Shown here piece after piece: positions 32,354-40,503 of a stretch of 45,212 nucleotides of DNA. Position 1 is the stretch's first letter. Each line of letters begins with the position of its first letter. Source of the DNA: JAAYDY01 sp964500225 (GTDB lineage: Bacteria; Planctomycetota; Phycisphaerae; FEN-1346; JAACEH01); NCBI GenBank assembly GCA_964500225.1, contig CAZCOA010000021.1:1-45212 (forward strand). The letters are read 5' to 3'. Under the pieces are notes generated by a model, which worked only from the letters and a program-made list of their open reading frames with translations, was not told the DNA's origin and made no database searches. The position numbers and the translations under genes are program-made.

Positions 32354-33499
32354 TCAGGAGGCGGCGCCCGCCATGGCAGCGTTCCTGCGGGCTCGCTCCT
32401 TGGCGGCCGGCGAAAAGTACACTTCCCAGGCGAAGAACGCGGCCCCGGCCAGCAGCAGCAGGCCGACCAGCGGTCCGCTGATGATGAAGACCATGGGCGA
32501 TGCCAGCTTCGCCAGGGGCGACACTTCCCGTTTCTCGAAATCGCCTTTGATCAACTGCTCCTGGAGACCGGTCTGCTCGTTGACGCGATAGTAGCAGACA
32601 CCCGGCACAGGCTTTCCGGTGACCGGATCCACAAAGCCGTCGTCTTTCCATTGGACCCGCTTGTAAATGTAGGTCTCGCTATTGGGGCGGGTCATGGCGA
32701 CCAAGGGCAGGTCCACCTTGCGGATCAGCCGCCGCTCCGCCCTGGTCGGGGCGGACTCGTCGGGCGTGGCCATGGTCTCGTTGCGAACGGCCTCGGCATC
32801 GGGGGTTGCCTGGGGTGCAGCCGTTTCGACGGGGGCGGCCGCCAGATCCACCTCGTAGAACCAGTAACCGCGCCGCTCGACGGCCAACTGTTTGCCCTCA
32901 TGGGTGATCAGCCAGGCTCCGTTCCGTAATTGCGGACTCTCTCCGTTGAGGGTGAACGTGTCGCCATCGGTGGCGTCGCCAGGATAGATGTCGGGCTGCA
33001 CTTCGACGCGTTCGTAGGTGATGGGCTGCGGCGCGTTCGGGTCGGCGTTGGGGTCGGGGTCCTTCGGGGCGTTGGCGTACATGTGGGTGATCTCGACGCC
33101 GGAGACGGGGTCCTTGGAGATTTTCAGTTCGATGGTTTTGGGCGTAAACAGCAGCGTGACGCCGAAGACGCCGACGGCCAGCGAGGCCAGGCCGAGCACC
33201 AGACAGGGCCAGATCATGAACTTCTTGAGGCCTTCCTGGGCGGCGCCGGCGGATTTTCGCTCGACCATGCGTCGCCGGGCCAGGGGATCGCCGGTACGGG
33301 GCTGTTGGCGGGCGGCCGGCAGGGCGTCGTCGGATTCGTTGGCCACGGCCATGGCCACGGCGACCGTCGGCTGGGCGGTCGCCGTGGCCGCCGGTACCGT
33401 CAGCACCTGCTGACAGGTCGGACACCGAACCTGCTGACCGGCCGTATACTCCGATATATCGAGGGCCTGTCCGCACGCGCACTTCAGCAACTCTGCCAC
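32354..33499 (-). CDS. Zinc-ribbon protein with two TM helices
   Basis: A 381-residue protein opening with a zinc ribbon, C-x-C-x16-C-x2-C (Cys7, 9, 26 and 29). This is the same spacing as in the protein encoded at 13005-13550. An Ala/Val-rich linker leads to a membrane helix (about 95-118, FMIWPCLVLGLASLAVGVFGV). A large loop of mixed charge follows (about 120-335), with beta-type segments such as RGYWFYEVDLAA and VCYYRVNEQTG. A second helix (about 340-362) precedes a short basic cytoplasmic tail. It starts at GTG, with AGGAGA 8 nt ahead. The topology places the loop outside the cytoplasmic membrane. No function is assigned. Confidence 0.72.
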   Translation of the reverse strand: MAELLKCACGQALDISEYTAGQQVRCPTCQQVLTVPAATATAQPTVAVAMAVANESDDALPAARQQPRTGDPLARRRMVERKSAGAAQEGLKKFMIWPCLVLGLASLAVGVFGVTLLFTPKTIELKISKDPVSGVEITHMYANAPKDPDPNADPNAPQPITYERVEVQPDIYPGDATDGDTFTLNGESPQLRNGAWLITHEGKQLAVERRGYWFYEVDLAAAPVETAAPQATPDAEAVRNETMATPDESAPTRAERRLIRKVDLPLVAMTRPNSETYIYKRVQWKDDGFVDPVTGKPVPGVCYYRVNEQTGLQEQLIKGDFEKREVSPLAKLASPMVFIISGPLVGLLLLAGAAFFAWEVYFSPAAKERARRNAAMAGAAS

Positions 33500-33729
33500 A
33501 ACGGATCTCCTGTGCCTATGAGTAACTCTCCATCTGCAAGCCTGTGGTGTTATAATACGCAGGCCGCCATTCTACGTTCGCGGAAATCCGAAAGCAAGGC
33601 CACAAAAACAAGGGGTCGGAGCCGCGGAATTTTTATGCCGGCGCGCCGCACGGATGGTACAACAAGGGGCGATTTGGCCGTAGAACTTTTGCGCTTGTAT
33701 GGGACGCCGTGGGAAGTGGGGTCTGTGGA

Positions 33730-34608
33730 ATGCGACAACCGATAGTGGCCGGACGGTTCTATGCCGGCGCGCCGCGAGCGTGTCTGGCACATTTGCAGCG
33801 TGTGGATGTGTCTCCCGATGAGGTCTCCTCGCCCAAGGAGCACCCGGTAGCGGCCATCGTGCCGCACGCTGGGTGGGACTGTAGCGGCCGCGTGGCCATG
33901 AAGGTGTACCGAGCCCTCCAGCCGCACGTGGCTTCCGGAACGACGTTCGTGCTGTTCGGCAGCGTGCACAGCTACGGCGTGCCGCGCGCCGCCGTGTACG
34001 CCCGCGGCGGGTGGGAGACGCCCCTGGGGCCGCTGGCGGTGGACGAGGAATTGGCGGCGCAGGTGCTTCAAACGTGCGGCAAGTCGGCCATCGACGACCC
34101 GTCGGCGCATGCCTCGGAGCACAGCATCGAGGTCCAGTTGCCGATGCTCCGCTACGTGTTCGGCGAGGTGCGGATCGTGCCGATCGCTGCGCCGCCTCGC
34201 CACGAGATGCCCCAAGTGGGCCAGTGTGTCGTCCGCGCCGCACAGACTCTGGGCCGGCCCATCTTCGTCGTCGGCACGACCGACTTGACGCACTACGGAG
34301 CGATCGGCTACGGTTTTGCCCCCGCCGGGCCCGGCAAGGCCGGACTCGACTGGGTGACGCAGGAGAACGATCCGCGGATGCTGCGGCTGATGGAGTCGCT
34401 GCAGGCCGACGCCGTCATCGACGAGGCCCGGACACACCAGAACGCCTGCGGCGCCGGCGCCGTGGCCGCCACCCTCGCCGCCGCCAAGGCCCTCGGCTCC
34501 GACGGCGGCAAGCTCGTCGAGTACACCACCAGCTACGACGTGCTGCGCGACACCGTTTACGGCGGCCAGATCGGCGACTTCGTCGGCTACGCCGGGATGA
34601 TCTTCTGA
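33730..34608 (+). CDS. Memo family protein (AmmeMemoRadiSam B)
   Basis: A 292-residue Memo-like protein, related to non-haem iron dioxygenases. In many bacteria the family occurs with AMMECR1 and a radical SAM protein; here neither is adjacent. Likely metal ligands are the His residues in PHAGWDCSGRVA (about 43), FGSVHSYG (about 82) and GTTDLTHYG (about 185). ACGAGAV holds the conserved Cys (about 240), and HSIEVQLPMLRY (about 134-145) is also typical. The start is ATG 33730. The ribosome site is poor (GGGG region), and an in-frame ATG lies 21 nt upstream. A TATAAT near 33551 may serve this gene, without a good -35. The cellular reaction is unknown. Confidence 0.87.
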   Translation: MRQPIVAGRFYAGAPRACLAHLQRVDVSPDEVSSPKEHPVAAIVPHAGWDCSGRVAMKVYRALQPHVASGTTFVLFGSVHSYGVPRAAVYARGGWETPLGPLAVDEELAAQVLQTCGKSAIDDPSAHASEHSIEVQLPMLRYVFGEVRIVPIAAPPRHEMPQVGQCVVRAAQTLGRPIFVVGTTDLTHYGAIGYGFAPAGPGKAGLDWVTQENDPRMLRLMESLQADAVIDEARTHQNACGAGAVAATLAAAKALGSDGGKLVEYTTSYDVLRDTVYGGQIGDFVGYAGMIF

Positions 34609-34631
34609 GGCGTTCCCGCGGCGGACAACCG

Positions 34632-34661
34632 TTGACACGCGGCGCCCTCACAGGCTACCAT
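34632..34661 (+). promoter_or_regulatory. Promoter of pgsA
   Basis: TTGACA at 34632-34637, an 18-nt spacer and TACCAT at 34656-34661. It gives a leader of about 80 nt and excludes an earlier in-frame ATG at 34660. Confidence 0.6.
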
Positions 34662-34746
34662 GGCGATCACGTCGTCTCGCGGCTGTCGTCCCGTCGGCGT
34701 CGCGCGACTTAATCACGTCACCGGCTGCACCGGGACGCCTATTGTC

Positions 34747-35367
34747 ATGATGACCTGGCCGAATCGCATCACTGTGCTGCGGATCCTGCTGCTGACGCCG
34801 TTTCTGGCCCTGCTGATCAACGCCCGCGACTATCCGGCGATGCGCTACGGTGCCCTCGGCGTCTTCGCCCTGATGGCCCTGTGCGACGTCCTGGACGGCC
34901 ACCTCGCCCGTCGCCTCGACCAGCGCACGCGGCTTGGGGCGATCCTGGATCCCCTGGCTGACAAACTCGTCCTGACGGCCACGGTCATCGCCCTGACCTC
35001 GCCGCACTGGCTCGGCGAGGCGGAGCGCACGGCCTACCACATTCCCTCCTGGGTCACCGTCACACTGCTGAGCAAGGACGGCCTGATCCTGATCGGATTC
35101 CTCCTGCTGCACGTCCTGACCGATCGTACCGATCTGTTGCGCACGACCGTACTGGGCAAGATGGCCACCGCCGCGACGTTTGCCTTGGTGCTGACGACGC
35201 TGGTGGCGCCGGACGCGGCGCGGTGGACCGGATGGAATCAGGCGACCGTCTATGTGCTGCACGGCCTGGGGGCCCTGGCGGCCGGCCTGAGCGCCGCGGC
35301 GTGCCTCGACTACATTCGTCTGGGCAGCAAACACATGGCCGCCCACAGCGGCCAAGAGAAGGTCTGA
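34747..35367 (+). CDS. pgsA: CDP-alcohol phosphatidyltransferase (PgsA-like)
   Basis: An integral membrane enzyme of 206 residues, most likely CDP-diacylglycerol-glycerol-3-phosphate 3-phosphatidyltransferase, the committed step to phosphatidylglycerol. The signature D-x2-D-G-x2-A-R-x8-G-x3-D-x3-D is complete: Asp47, Asp50, Gly51, Ala54, Arg55, Gly64, Asp68 and Asp72. The N-terminus WPNRITVLRI is family-typical, and about five membrane helices follow. Other CDP-alcohol substrates cannot be excluded. Two ATG codons stand in tandem (34747 and 34750); the promoter at 34632-34661 agrees with either. The stop is 2 nt from the next gene. Confidence 0.88.
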   Translation: MMTWPNRITVLRILLLTPFLALLINARDYPAMRYGALGVFALMALCDVLDGHLARRLDQRTRLGAILDPLADKLVLTATVIALTSPHWLGEAERTAYHIPSWVTVTLLSKDGLILIGFLLLHVLTDRTDLLRTTVLGKMATAATFALVLTTLVAPDAARWTGWNQATVYVLHGLGALAAGLSAAACLDYIRLGSKHMAAHSGQEKV

Positions 35368-35369
35368 CG

Positions 35370-36173
35370 ATGAACGGCCTGGGCATCTGCACCAGCGTCT
35401 TCGGGCATCGCGACGCGCTGACGGCGGCGAAGCTCCGCAGCATCGAGTCGGCCGGTGTCCAGTGGATCGAGATCGCCGCCCTTCAGTCGCTGCACCTGAA
35501 CCTGTTCGACACCGAACGCGTGGACGGGATTCTTGCGGCCGTCGAGCGCAGCCCGCTGAAGGTCTGGTCGCTGCACGCCCCGTTCTGCGGCCTGTCGATG
35601 GACGATCCGGACACGCGCGAGGACGCCTTGCGCAGCCTGGTCCAGGCGTCGCGCGTGGCGGCACGGTTCGGCGCGAAGGTGGTCGTTGTCCATCCGGGCC
35701 GCGACGTGCCGAGCTGCGACCGCGACCGCGAGTTCACCTGGACGCGCGACGCCCTGGCCCGCGCGGCGGACCTGGTGCCGCAGTCGGTGGCCCTGGCCGT
35801 GGAAACGATGAGCGTCGAGTCCATCGGCGGCATGCCCGATGAGATGCTAAGGCTGCTGGACGGACTGGATACGTCGCGCGTGGGCATCTGCCTGGACACG
35901 GGCCACGTCCACCAGGGGCGCAGCGTGCCGCACTACATCCGCGCCGTCGGCGGCCGCATCGCCACGGTCCACCTTCACGACAACGACGGGACGCGCGACG
36001 CCTACGCGATGCCGGGCCAGGGCACCATCGACTGGCCGGCGACGCTGGCGGCCTTGCGCGACGCGGGGTACCGCGGCCCGCTCATGGGCGAGTGCAACGG
36101 CCTGCCCGGGGCCGCGCCTGCCGACACTGTCGCACAGTTCGCCCGTCGCATGGCGTCCTTCATTCGTCCATGA
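35370..36173 (+). CDS. Xylose-isomerase-like TIM-barrel protein
   Basis: A 267-residue TIM barrel of the sugar phosphate isomerase/epimerase (AP endonuclease 2) superfamily. Likely metal-binding residues are in WSLHAPF (His about 69), VVVHPGRD (His about 108), ALAVETMSVESIGG (Glu about 145), GICLDTGHVHQG (Asp and His about 175-180), VHLHDNDGTRD (His about 205) and MGECNG (Glu about 240). This full set resembles a three-metal endonuclease IV-like site as much as a sugar isomerase, so a DNA-repair or sugar role is open. It follows pgsA by 2 nt, with GAGAAGG as ribosome site, so they are in one transcript. It is not closely similar to the TIM barrel at 19073. Confidence 0.83.
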   Translation: MNGLGICTSVFGHRDALTAAKLRSIESAGVQWIEIAALQSLHLNLFDTERVDGILAAVERSPLKVWSLHAPFCGLSMDDPDTREDALRSLVQASRVAARFGAKVVVVHPGRDVPSCDRDREFTWTRDALARAADLVPQSVALAVETMSVESIGGMPDEMLRLLDGLDTSRVGICLDTGHVHQGRSVPHYIRAVGGRIATVHLHDNDGTRDAYAMPGQGTIDWPATLAALRDAGYRGPLMGECNGLPGAAPADTVAQFARRMASFIRP

Positions 36174-36212
36174 GCGGGGTTGCCCCGACGTCCTGCCGGC
36201 GCCGGTTTTGGC

Positions 36213-36241
36213 TTGAACTCATCGATGTCTCGTGATAGGGT
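36213..36241 (+). promoter_or_regulatory. Promoter of HNH gene
   Basis: TTGAAC at 36213-36218, a 17-nt spacer and TAGGGT at 36236-36241. The leader would be about 148 nt before the GTG at 36396. The -10 is imperfect. Confidence 0.45.
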
Positions 36242-36395
36242 AATTGCGGCTCCGCGATGCTGCTCGGTCGCGGTCTTGCTTTCGAGGGGTCGCGGCCCTG
36301 GAGCTTTGCCGGCAGCCTGCGTTGAAGTGATGGTGGGCGGCCAGTCTGTCAACTCGTGACGTGCGACGGTACCGCCCGGAAAGTCGGGGTGTGTC

Positions 36396-37058
36396 GTGAC
36401 GGTCGCAGTCGATTCCATGTTGGATATCTCCGGTTCCGATCCGCTCAGTGCCAGCGTGCTGGTGCTGAACCGCATGTTCATGGCCGTTCGCGTGGTCAAC
36501 GTGCGCCGGGCCTTCACGTTGCTCTACAAGGACCTGGCGGAGGTGGTCAGCATCGAGGACGGCGGCGCCTACGCCACCTACAATTTCTCCACCTGGACCG
36601 AGGTGAGCCAATACAAGAAGACGTTCGAGCCGGCCGCGCACGAGTGGATTCGGACGGTGCGGCTGGAGATTGCCGTGCCGCGCATCATTCGCCTTCTGGG
36701 GTTCGACAAGGTGCCGCGTCGCGAGGTGCGTTTCAATCGCCGCAACATCTACGCCCGCGACAACAACCGGTGCCAGTACTGCGGCAAGAAGTTCCCGACG
36801 AGCGAGCTGTCGCTGGACCACGTGATTCCCAAGAGCCGCGGCGGCGCCATGACCTGGGAGAACGTGGTGTGCGCGTGTGTGGCGTGCAATGTGCGCAAAG
36901 GCGGCCGCACGCCGCGCGAGGCCGGCATGCACCTGACGCGTAAACCGTTCAAGCCGAAATCCTGCCCGACGATCACGCTGCGGGCGGCCAGCCCGCGCTA
37001 CCGCACGTGGAAACACTTCCTCGACGCGGCCTACTGGAACGTCGAGCTGCGCGACTAA
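36396..37058 (+). CDS. Stand-alone HNH endonuclease
   Basis: A 220-residue HNH protein of a widely conserved bacterial family found as a single gene. The N-terminal part includes SVLVLNRMFMAVRVVNVRRA and FTLLYKDLAEVV (about 19-52), a beta-helix-like front domain. The nuclease is C-terminal: RDNNRCQYCGKKF (about 123-135), the catalytic LSLDHVIPKSRGG (about 140-152) and WENVVCACVACNVRKGGRTP. It starts at GTG. The cellular role of this family is not settled. It shows no methyltransferase nearby and is unlike the HNH protein of the R-M cassette, so I do not call it a restriction enzyme. Confidence 0.85.
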   Translation: MTVAVDSMLDISGSDPLSASVLVLNRMFMAVRVVNVRRAFTLLYKDLAEVVSIEDGGAYATYNFSTWTEVSQYKKTFEPAAHEWIRTVRLEIAVPRIIRLLGFDKVPRREVRFNRRNIYARDNNRCQYCGKKFPTSELSLDHVIPKSRGGAMTWENVVCACVACNVRKGGRTPREAGMHLTRKPFKPKSCPTITLRAASPRYRTWKHFLDAAYWNVELRD

Positions 37059-37141
37059 TCCGGCGGCCGCGGCCCGAGAGCTGCCGCCCGTGGTCGATCC
37101 ATCAGTTCATTGTGTCCAGCCATCGACCGGCCGATGCCGTG

Positions 37142-38206
37142 TCAGTTGCCCGTGGCCGGAGGCGCGCTGTCCTTCTGGGCCGGAGGCGGCGCTGTCGTGG
37201 CGTCGCCGGACGGCTGCGCGGCATCGCCCTTGGGCTGCGGAGCCGGAGCAGGTTGTGGCTTGGGTTTCTCCGGCTGGCGCTGACGCAGCCGCGGCTGCGG
37301 CGACGGCTTGGGCTTCTCGGGCGCCGGTTCCGCCGCCAGGAGCTTGACCTCGAAGACGAGGGTCGAGTTCGGCTCGATCGCCGGTGTGCCGCGCTCCCCG
37401 TAGGCCAGCTCGGCGGGAATCCAGATCATCGCCTTGGTGCCCACCGGCAACTGAGCGACGGCCTCGGTCCAGCCGGGAATGAACGACGTCAGCGGCAGCT
37501 TCGTCGGTTGCCCGCGCTTGTACGAGCTGTCGAACTCCGTGCCGTCGAGCAGCGTGCCGCGATACTCCACCGTGACGATGTCGGTCTCGTTGGGCTTGGG
37601 GCCTTCCCCAAGTTCGAGGATTTTGTACTGCACGCCGCTCTCGCGCACCATCACGCCCTCTTTCTTGGCGTTTTCGGCCAGAAACGCCTCGCCGGCGGCC
37701 TTGTTCTTGGCGGCCAGGACGCGATGCTTTTCCTCCAGACGCGTCCTGATTTCCTCGTTCAGGACCATGATGATCTCGGTCATCTGCTCCTTGGTCAGGA
37801 TGTCTTCCGAGTCGGCGATGCCGGCCTTGATCCCGCGCACGAATGCGTCGAGGTCCACTTGGTTCTGGATCTCCTGGCGACGGAACTTGATGCCGATGTC
37901 GTAGCCGATGGAGTAGCTCATTCGCTGCTCCTTGGTGACGAGGCCGGCGGCGGCGGCCTTGGCGTACGGATCCTCCTGCGGCGCGGTGGACGGCTCGGCG
38001 GTCTCGGCCGGCTTGGGCGCATCGGCCGTCGCGGCGGGCGCGGCGTCCGCCGGTTTGGCAGGTTCGGCGGCCACGGGCGTCATCTCGGCCGCACCGGCGC
38101 CGTCCTGGGCCGCCGCTTCCGGTGTTCCGACCAGCGTCCGCCCCGAACCGGCGCCGACGCACAGCACCATTGCCGCCACGAGAACAGCAAGAACAGTCTT
38201 CATCAT
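37142..38206 (-). CDS. FKBP-type peptidyl-prolyl isomerase
   Basis: A 354-residue exported PPIase of the FkpA/Mip type. A signal peptide (about 1-22, MMKTVLAVLVAAMVLCVGAG) is followed by an Ala/Pro/Glu-rich linker (about 30-80). The helical N-terminal domain comes next (about 90-185, SYSIGYDIGIKFRRQ onward), then the FKBP domain (about 186-290). The latter has VTVEYRGTLLDGTEFDSSYKRGQP, FIPGWTEAV and WIPAELAYGERG, which hold the usual active-site Tyr, Asp, Trp and Tyr residues. The tail of about 60 residues is Pro/Lys/Gln-rich and unusual. The start is ATG after ATAAGGAG. It is third in a minus-strand operon with a cyclophilin and an acetyltransferase. It would fold proteins in the periplasm. 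Confidence 0.93.
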   Translation of the reverse strand: MMKTVLAVLVAAMVLCVGAGSGRTLVGTPEAAAQDGAGAAEMTPVAAEPAKPADAAPAATADAPKPAETAEPSTAPQEDPYAKAAAAGLVTKEQRMSYSIGYDIGIKFRRQEIQNQVDLDAFVRGIKAGIADSEDILTKEQMTEIIMVLNEEIRTRLEEKHRVLAAKNKAAGEAFLAENAKKEGVMVRESGVQYKILELGEGPKPNETDIVTVEYRGTLLDGTEFDSSYKRGQPTKLPLTSFIPGWTEAVAQLPVGTKAMIWIPAELAYGERGTPAIEPNSTLVFEVKLLAAEPAPEKPKPSPQPRLRQRQPEKPKPQPAPAPQPKGDAAQPSGDATTAPPPAQKDSAPPATGN

Positions 38207-38257
38207 CCCAATCTCCTTATAGCAAGCTTCCTGTGGACAGGCGCATCGAACGGCGGA

Positions 38258-38956
38258 TTACCGCGAGGCCGGCGCCTCGACCACTTCAATCTCGATCACC
38301 ACCGGCGGCCGGACCGGCCGATCCCGCCGCGACGGAGCGATGGCCCGATCGCCTTCGACCTCCAGGCGGCTGATGGCGCGGACCACGTCCAGCCCCTCGA
38401 TCACCTCGGCGAACGCGCTGTAGCGGCCGTCGAGCGTCGCCATGCGCTTCAGGCAGATGAACCACTGCGAGTTGGCCGAGTTCGGCTCGTCCGTGTGGGC
38501 CATGCCCACAATGCCCACGTCGAACGGGCGATGCGTGAATTCGTCCCGGATGCGGAACAGCGGGTTGCCGCCGCCAGTGCCTTCCTGGTCGCCCCCCTGG
38601 ATCAGTTCGTCGGCCACGGCCCGGTGAATGATCGTGCCGTCGTAGAACCCCGACAGGGCGAGCTGGATGAAGTTGTCCACGGTTTGCGGCGTCTCTTTGG
38701 GGAAGAACCGCAGGCGGAACGGCCCGAGCGTGGTCTTGACGACGGCTTCGTATTGCCGCGCGGGGTCGTACTTGAGCCGCTCCGCGTCGTCGGCCGTCTC
38801 GGGCCTGGCGGGTTCAGACACCTGGATGCCGGCCTTGGGCGGATCCCAGTCGGGCGTCGTGGCCGCATCGCCGCCGCCGCAGCCGCCGCCGAGGGTCGCG
38901 ACGGCGAGCATCGCGCCAAAAAAGACGGTCGCTCGAATCCACGCGACATCGGTCAT
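38258..38956 (-). CDS. Cyclophilin-type peptidyl-prolyl isomerase, lipoprotein
   Basis: A 232-residue cyclophilin with a lipoprotein signal (lipobox LGGGC near residue 26). The catalytic Arg is in IIHRAVADELIQGGDQEGTG (about 110-129). The Phe/Met pair usual after it is replaced, and the Trp that binds cyclosporin in some cyclophilins is Thr here (MATLDGRYSAF). GMAHTDEPNSANSQWFICL is otherwise canonical. The start at ATG 38956 has GAGAGG upstream. It is 52 nt upstream of the FKBP gene and 31 nt downstream of the acetyltransferase gene. The protein is membrane-anchored in the envelope. Two PPIases of different folds side by side suggest a folding module. Confidence 0.92.
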   Translation of the reverse strand: MTDVAWIRATVFFGAMLAVATLGGGCGGGDAATTPDWDPPKAGIQVSEPARPETADDAERLKYDPARQYEAVVKTTLGPFRLRFFPKETPQTVDNFIQLALSGFYDGTIIHRAVADELIQGGDQEGTGGGNPLFRIRDEFTHRPFDVGIVGMAHTDEPNSANSQWFICLKRMATLDGRYSAFAEVIEGLDVVRAISRLEVEGDRAIAPSRRDRPVRPPVVIEIEVVEAPASR

Positions 38957-38987
38957 GTATCCGGTCCTCTCCAATGTTGCAGCTCAC

Positions 38988-39830
38988 TCAACCGAGCTCG
39001 AACCCCGCCGCGGCATGGACGAGTTCGATCCGGCCGCAATGGTTCACGTCGCCGAGCACCATGCGCGTCAACCGGCGGCCGACGGTCAGGCCGAACGATT
39101 CGGCCAGGCCGGCGGCGTGGGCGTTGTCGGGCAGCACGTCCCAGTATAGCTGCTGGGGGGCGTGCGCCGCCAGCAGGGCCTCGGCGACGGCCTGAGCGGA
39201 CGCCTCGTCCTCGGCCACGAGCGGCCCGAGTTGGGCGGCATGATGGCCGGGCCGCAGGAAGCCGCAGGCCCGGAGGCGGTCGCCCTCAGACAATACGATG
39301 GCGGGGCCTTCCGCGGCAAGATGTTTCAGCAAGGCGATGCGGTCGGCGCCGAAGGCCTGTTCGTCGAGCCTGGCGATCTGCGGCCAATCGGCGTCGGCCA
39401 CGGGTCGGGCGGCCGACGGCGACGCGGCCCGCCGGTGCGGCACGCCCACGTAACGGACAATCGGCCGCTCGTCGCGGAAACCGAGCTTGGCATAGACCGG
39501 GCGGCCCTGGTCGGTGGCGTCCAGCTTGATGCTCTGGATGCCTCGGCCGCGAAGTGCGTCGATGCAGCGGTTCATGATCGCCGAGGCGATGCCCCGGCGG
39601 CGGTACTCGGGATGGACCAGGACCATGCCGATCCAGCCGATGCGGGTATCGTAAGAGATAGCGCTGCCGGTGGCGACGACGCGGCCGTCCTGCTCGTCCA
39701 CGAACACCCCGTCGGGCGCCAGGGCGAGCATCCGCCGCCAGTCCTCCACCTTCTGGTTCCATCCTGCCAGACGGCACAGTTCCAGGCCCGCGTCGATGTC
39801 GTCCGGTCTCATGGGTCGAATGGAGGTCAT
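38988..39830 (-). CDS. GNAT family N-acetyltransferase, two-domain
   Basis: A 280-residue protein with an N-terminal GNAT domain. The acetyl-CoA loop is GMVLVHPEYRRRGIASAIMN (about 68-87), followed by SIKLDATDQGRPVYAKLGF (about 98-116). The C-terminal domain is of the kind often fused in such enzymes (Acetyltransf_18-like), with RACGFLRPGHHAAQLGPLVAE and a later MVLGDVNHCG. The acceptor is unknown. ATG 39830 is chosen because the promoter at 39897-39925 lies just upstream, although the frame is open to 39917. It is the first gene of a three-gene minus operon with two peptidyl-prolyl isomerases; no functional link is obvious. Confidence 0.88.
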   Translation of the reverse strand: MTSIRPMRPDDIDAGLELCRLAGWNQKVEDWRRMLALAPDGVFVDEQDGRVVATGSAISYDTRIGWIGMVLVHPEYRRRGIASAIMNRCIDALRGRGIQSIKLDATDQGRPVYAKLGFRDERPIVRYVGVPHRRAASPSAARPVADADWPQIARLDEQAFGADRIALLKHLAAEGPAIVLSEGDRLRACGFLRPGHHAAQLGPLVAEDEASAQAVAEALLAAHAPQQLYWDVLPDNAHAAGLAESFGLTVGRRLTRMVLGDVNHCGRIELVHAAAGFELG

Positions 39831-39896
39831 GAGCGGTTGCGTCCTATCTGAAGGAACCCCGGACGGTGACTCGCGATCTGCGACCTGCGACGCGGA

Positions 39897-39925
39897 AAGA
39901 TACCACGTTGGCGCCACAAGGTCAA
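39897..39925 (-). promoter_or_regulatory. Promoter of GNAT/cyclophilin/FKBP operon
   Basis: Minus strand: TTGACC (39920-39925), a 17-nt spacer and TATCTT (39897-39902). The leader is about 60 nt before ATG 39830. Confidence 0.6.
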
Positions 39926-40503
39926 CGGCGTCGCCGCCAGACGCTTGCCAGGTGTTGTCCGGCGACAGCGGATGATGCCTTGTGGCAACGTGGCGCGGGG
40001 ACCGCCGAAGGGCCGCTCGAAGGCCGGTGAAGGTGGCTTAACTAATTGTATAGAAAATCGTTGTGACAAATCCGGCGGCTTGTCAAGTCTTCGGTGGCAC
40101 GGAACTTGCTTTCCTGTGGGGCTGAGTTGGTCTCGGTAGAGGGGTGCTCTCCAGACTGGCGGCAGGGCCGGCGCTACGCCGACCGCTTGTGGCCTTGGCC
40201 GCCGCAACTCCAACAAGGTGATGGTTTGGGTATGTGCACCGGGTCGCGAACGGTGATGCTGTGCGCCGGCTGAGCGCCGTCGCAAGGCGCCGACCGTTCG
40301 TCAGCGGCACGACCGCTGAGCGTCCGGCGTTGTGGCGTCCCGACGCGCCACAGGGCTGATGCCGCGCGACCGTTGCACTCGGTCGCCGTCTCCGCAACGC
40401 GGGGATCGCACGGAATCGGTCTGCACGCAGGTTGTCCATTGTGAGCGTAGGACATGGGATGTCAGAAAATCAGAGCTGGAACACAAGAGCAAGGAGGCTT
40501 ACC
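39926..40503. other. Divergent intergenic region
   Basis: It separates the GNAT operon from the PEP-CTERM gene. A 45-nt AT-rich patch lies near 40036-40080. No gene or clear promoter for the plus strand was found; TTGTCC...TGGGAT near 40431-40460 is too weak. A minus-strand frame ending near 40174 contains CWSCGGQGHKRSA, but it lacks a start site and domain context. Confidence 0.4.

Noticed and set aside
36396..37058. HNH protein as part of a restriction or CRISPR system
   Set aside because: It belongs to a stand-alone HNH family by its N-terminal sequence. No methyltransferase, repeats or cas genes are near.
40174..40455. Minus-strand frame with CWSCGGQGHKRSA, like a zinc knuckle
   Set aside because: Only one short motif, no ribosome site and a poor composition elsewhere; taken as chance.
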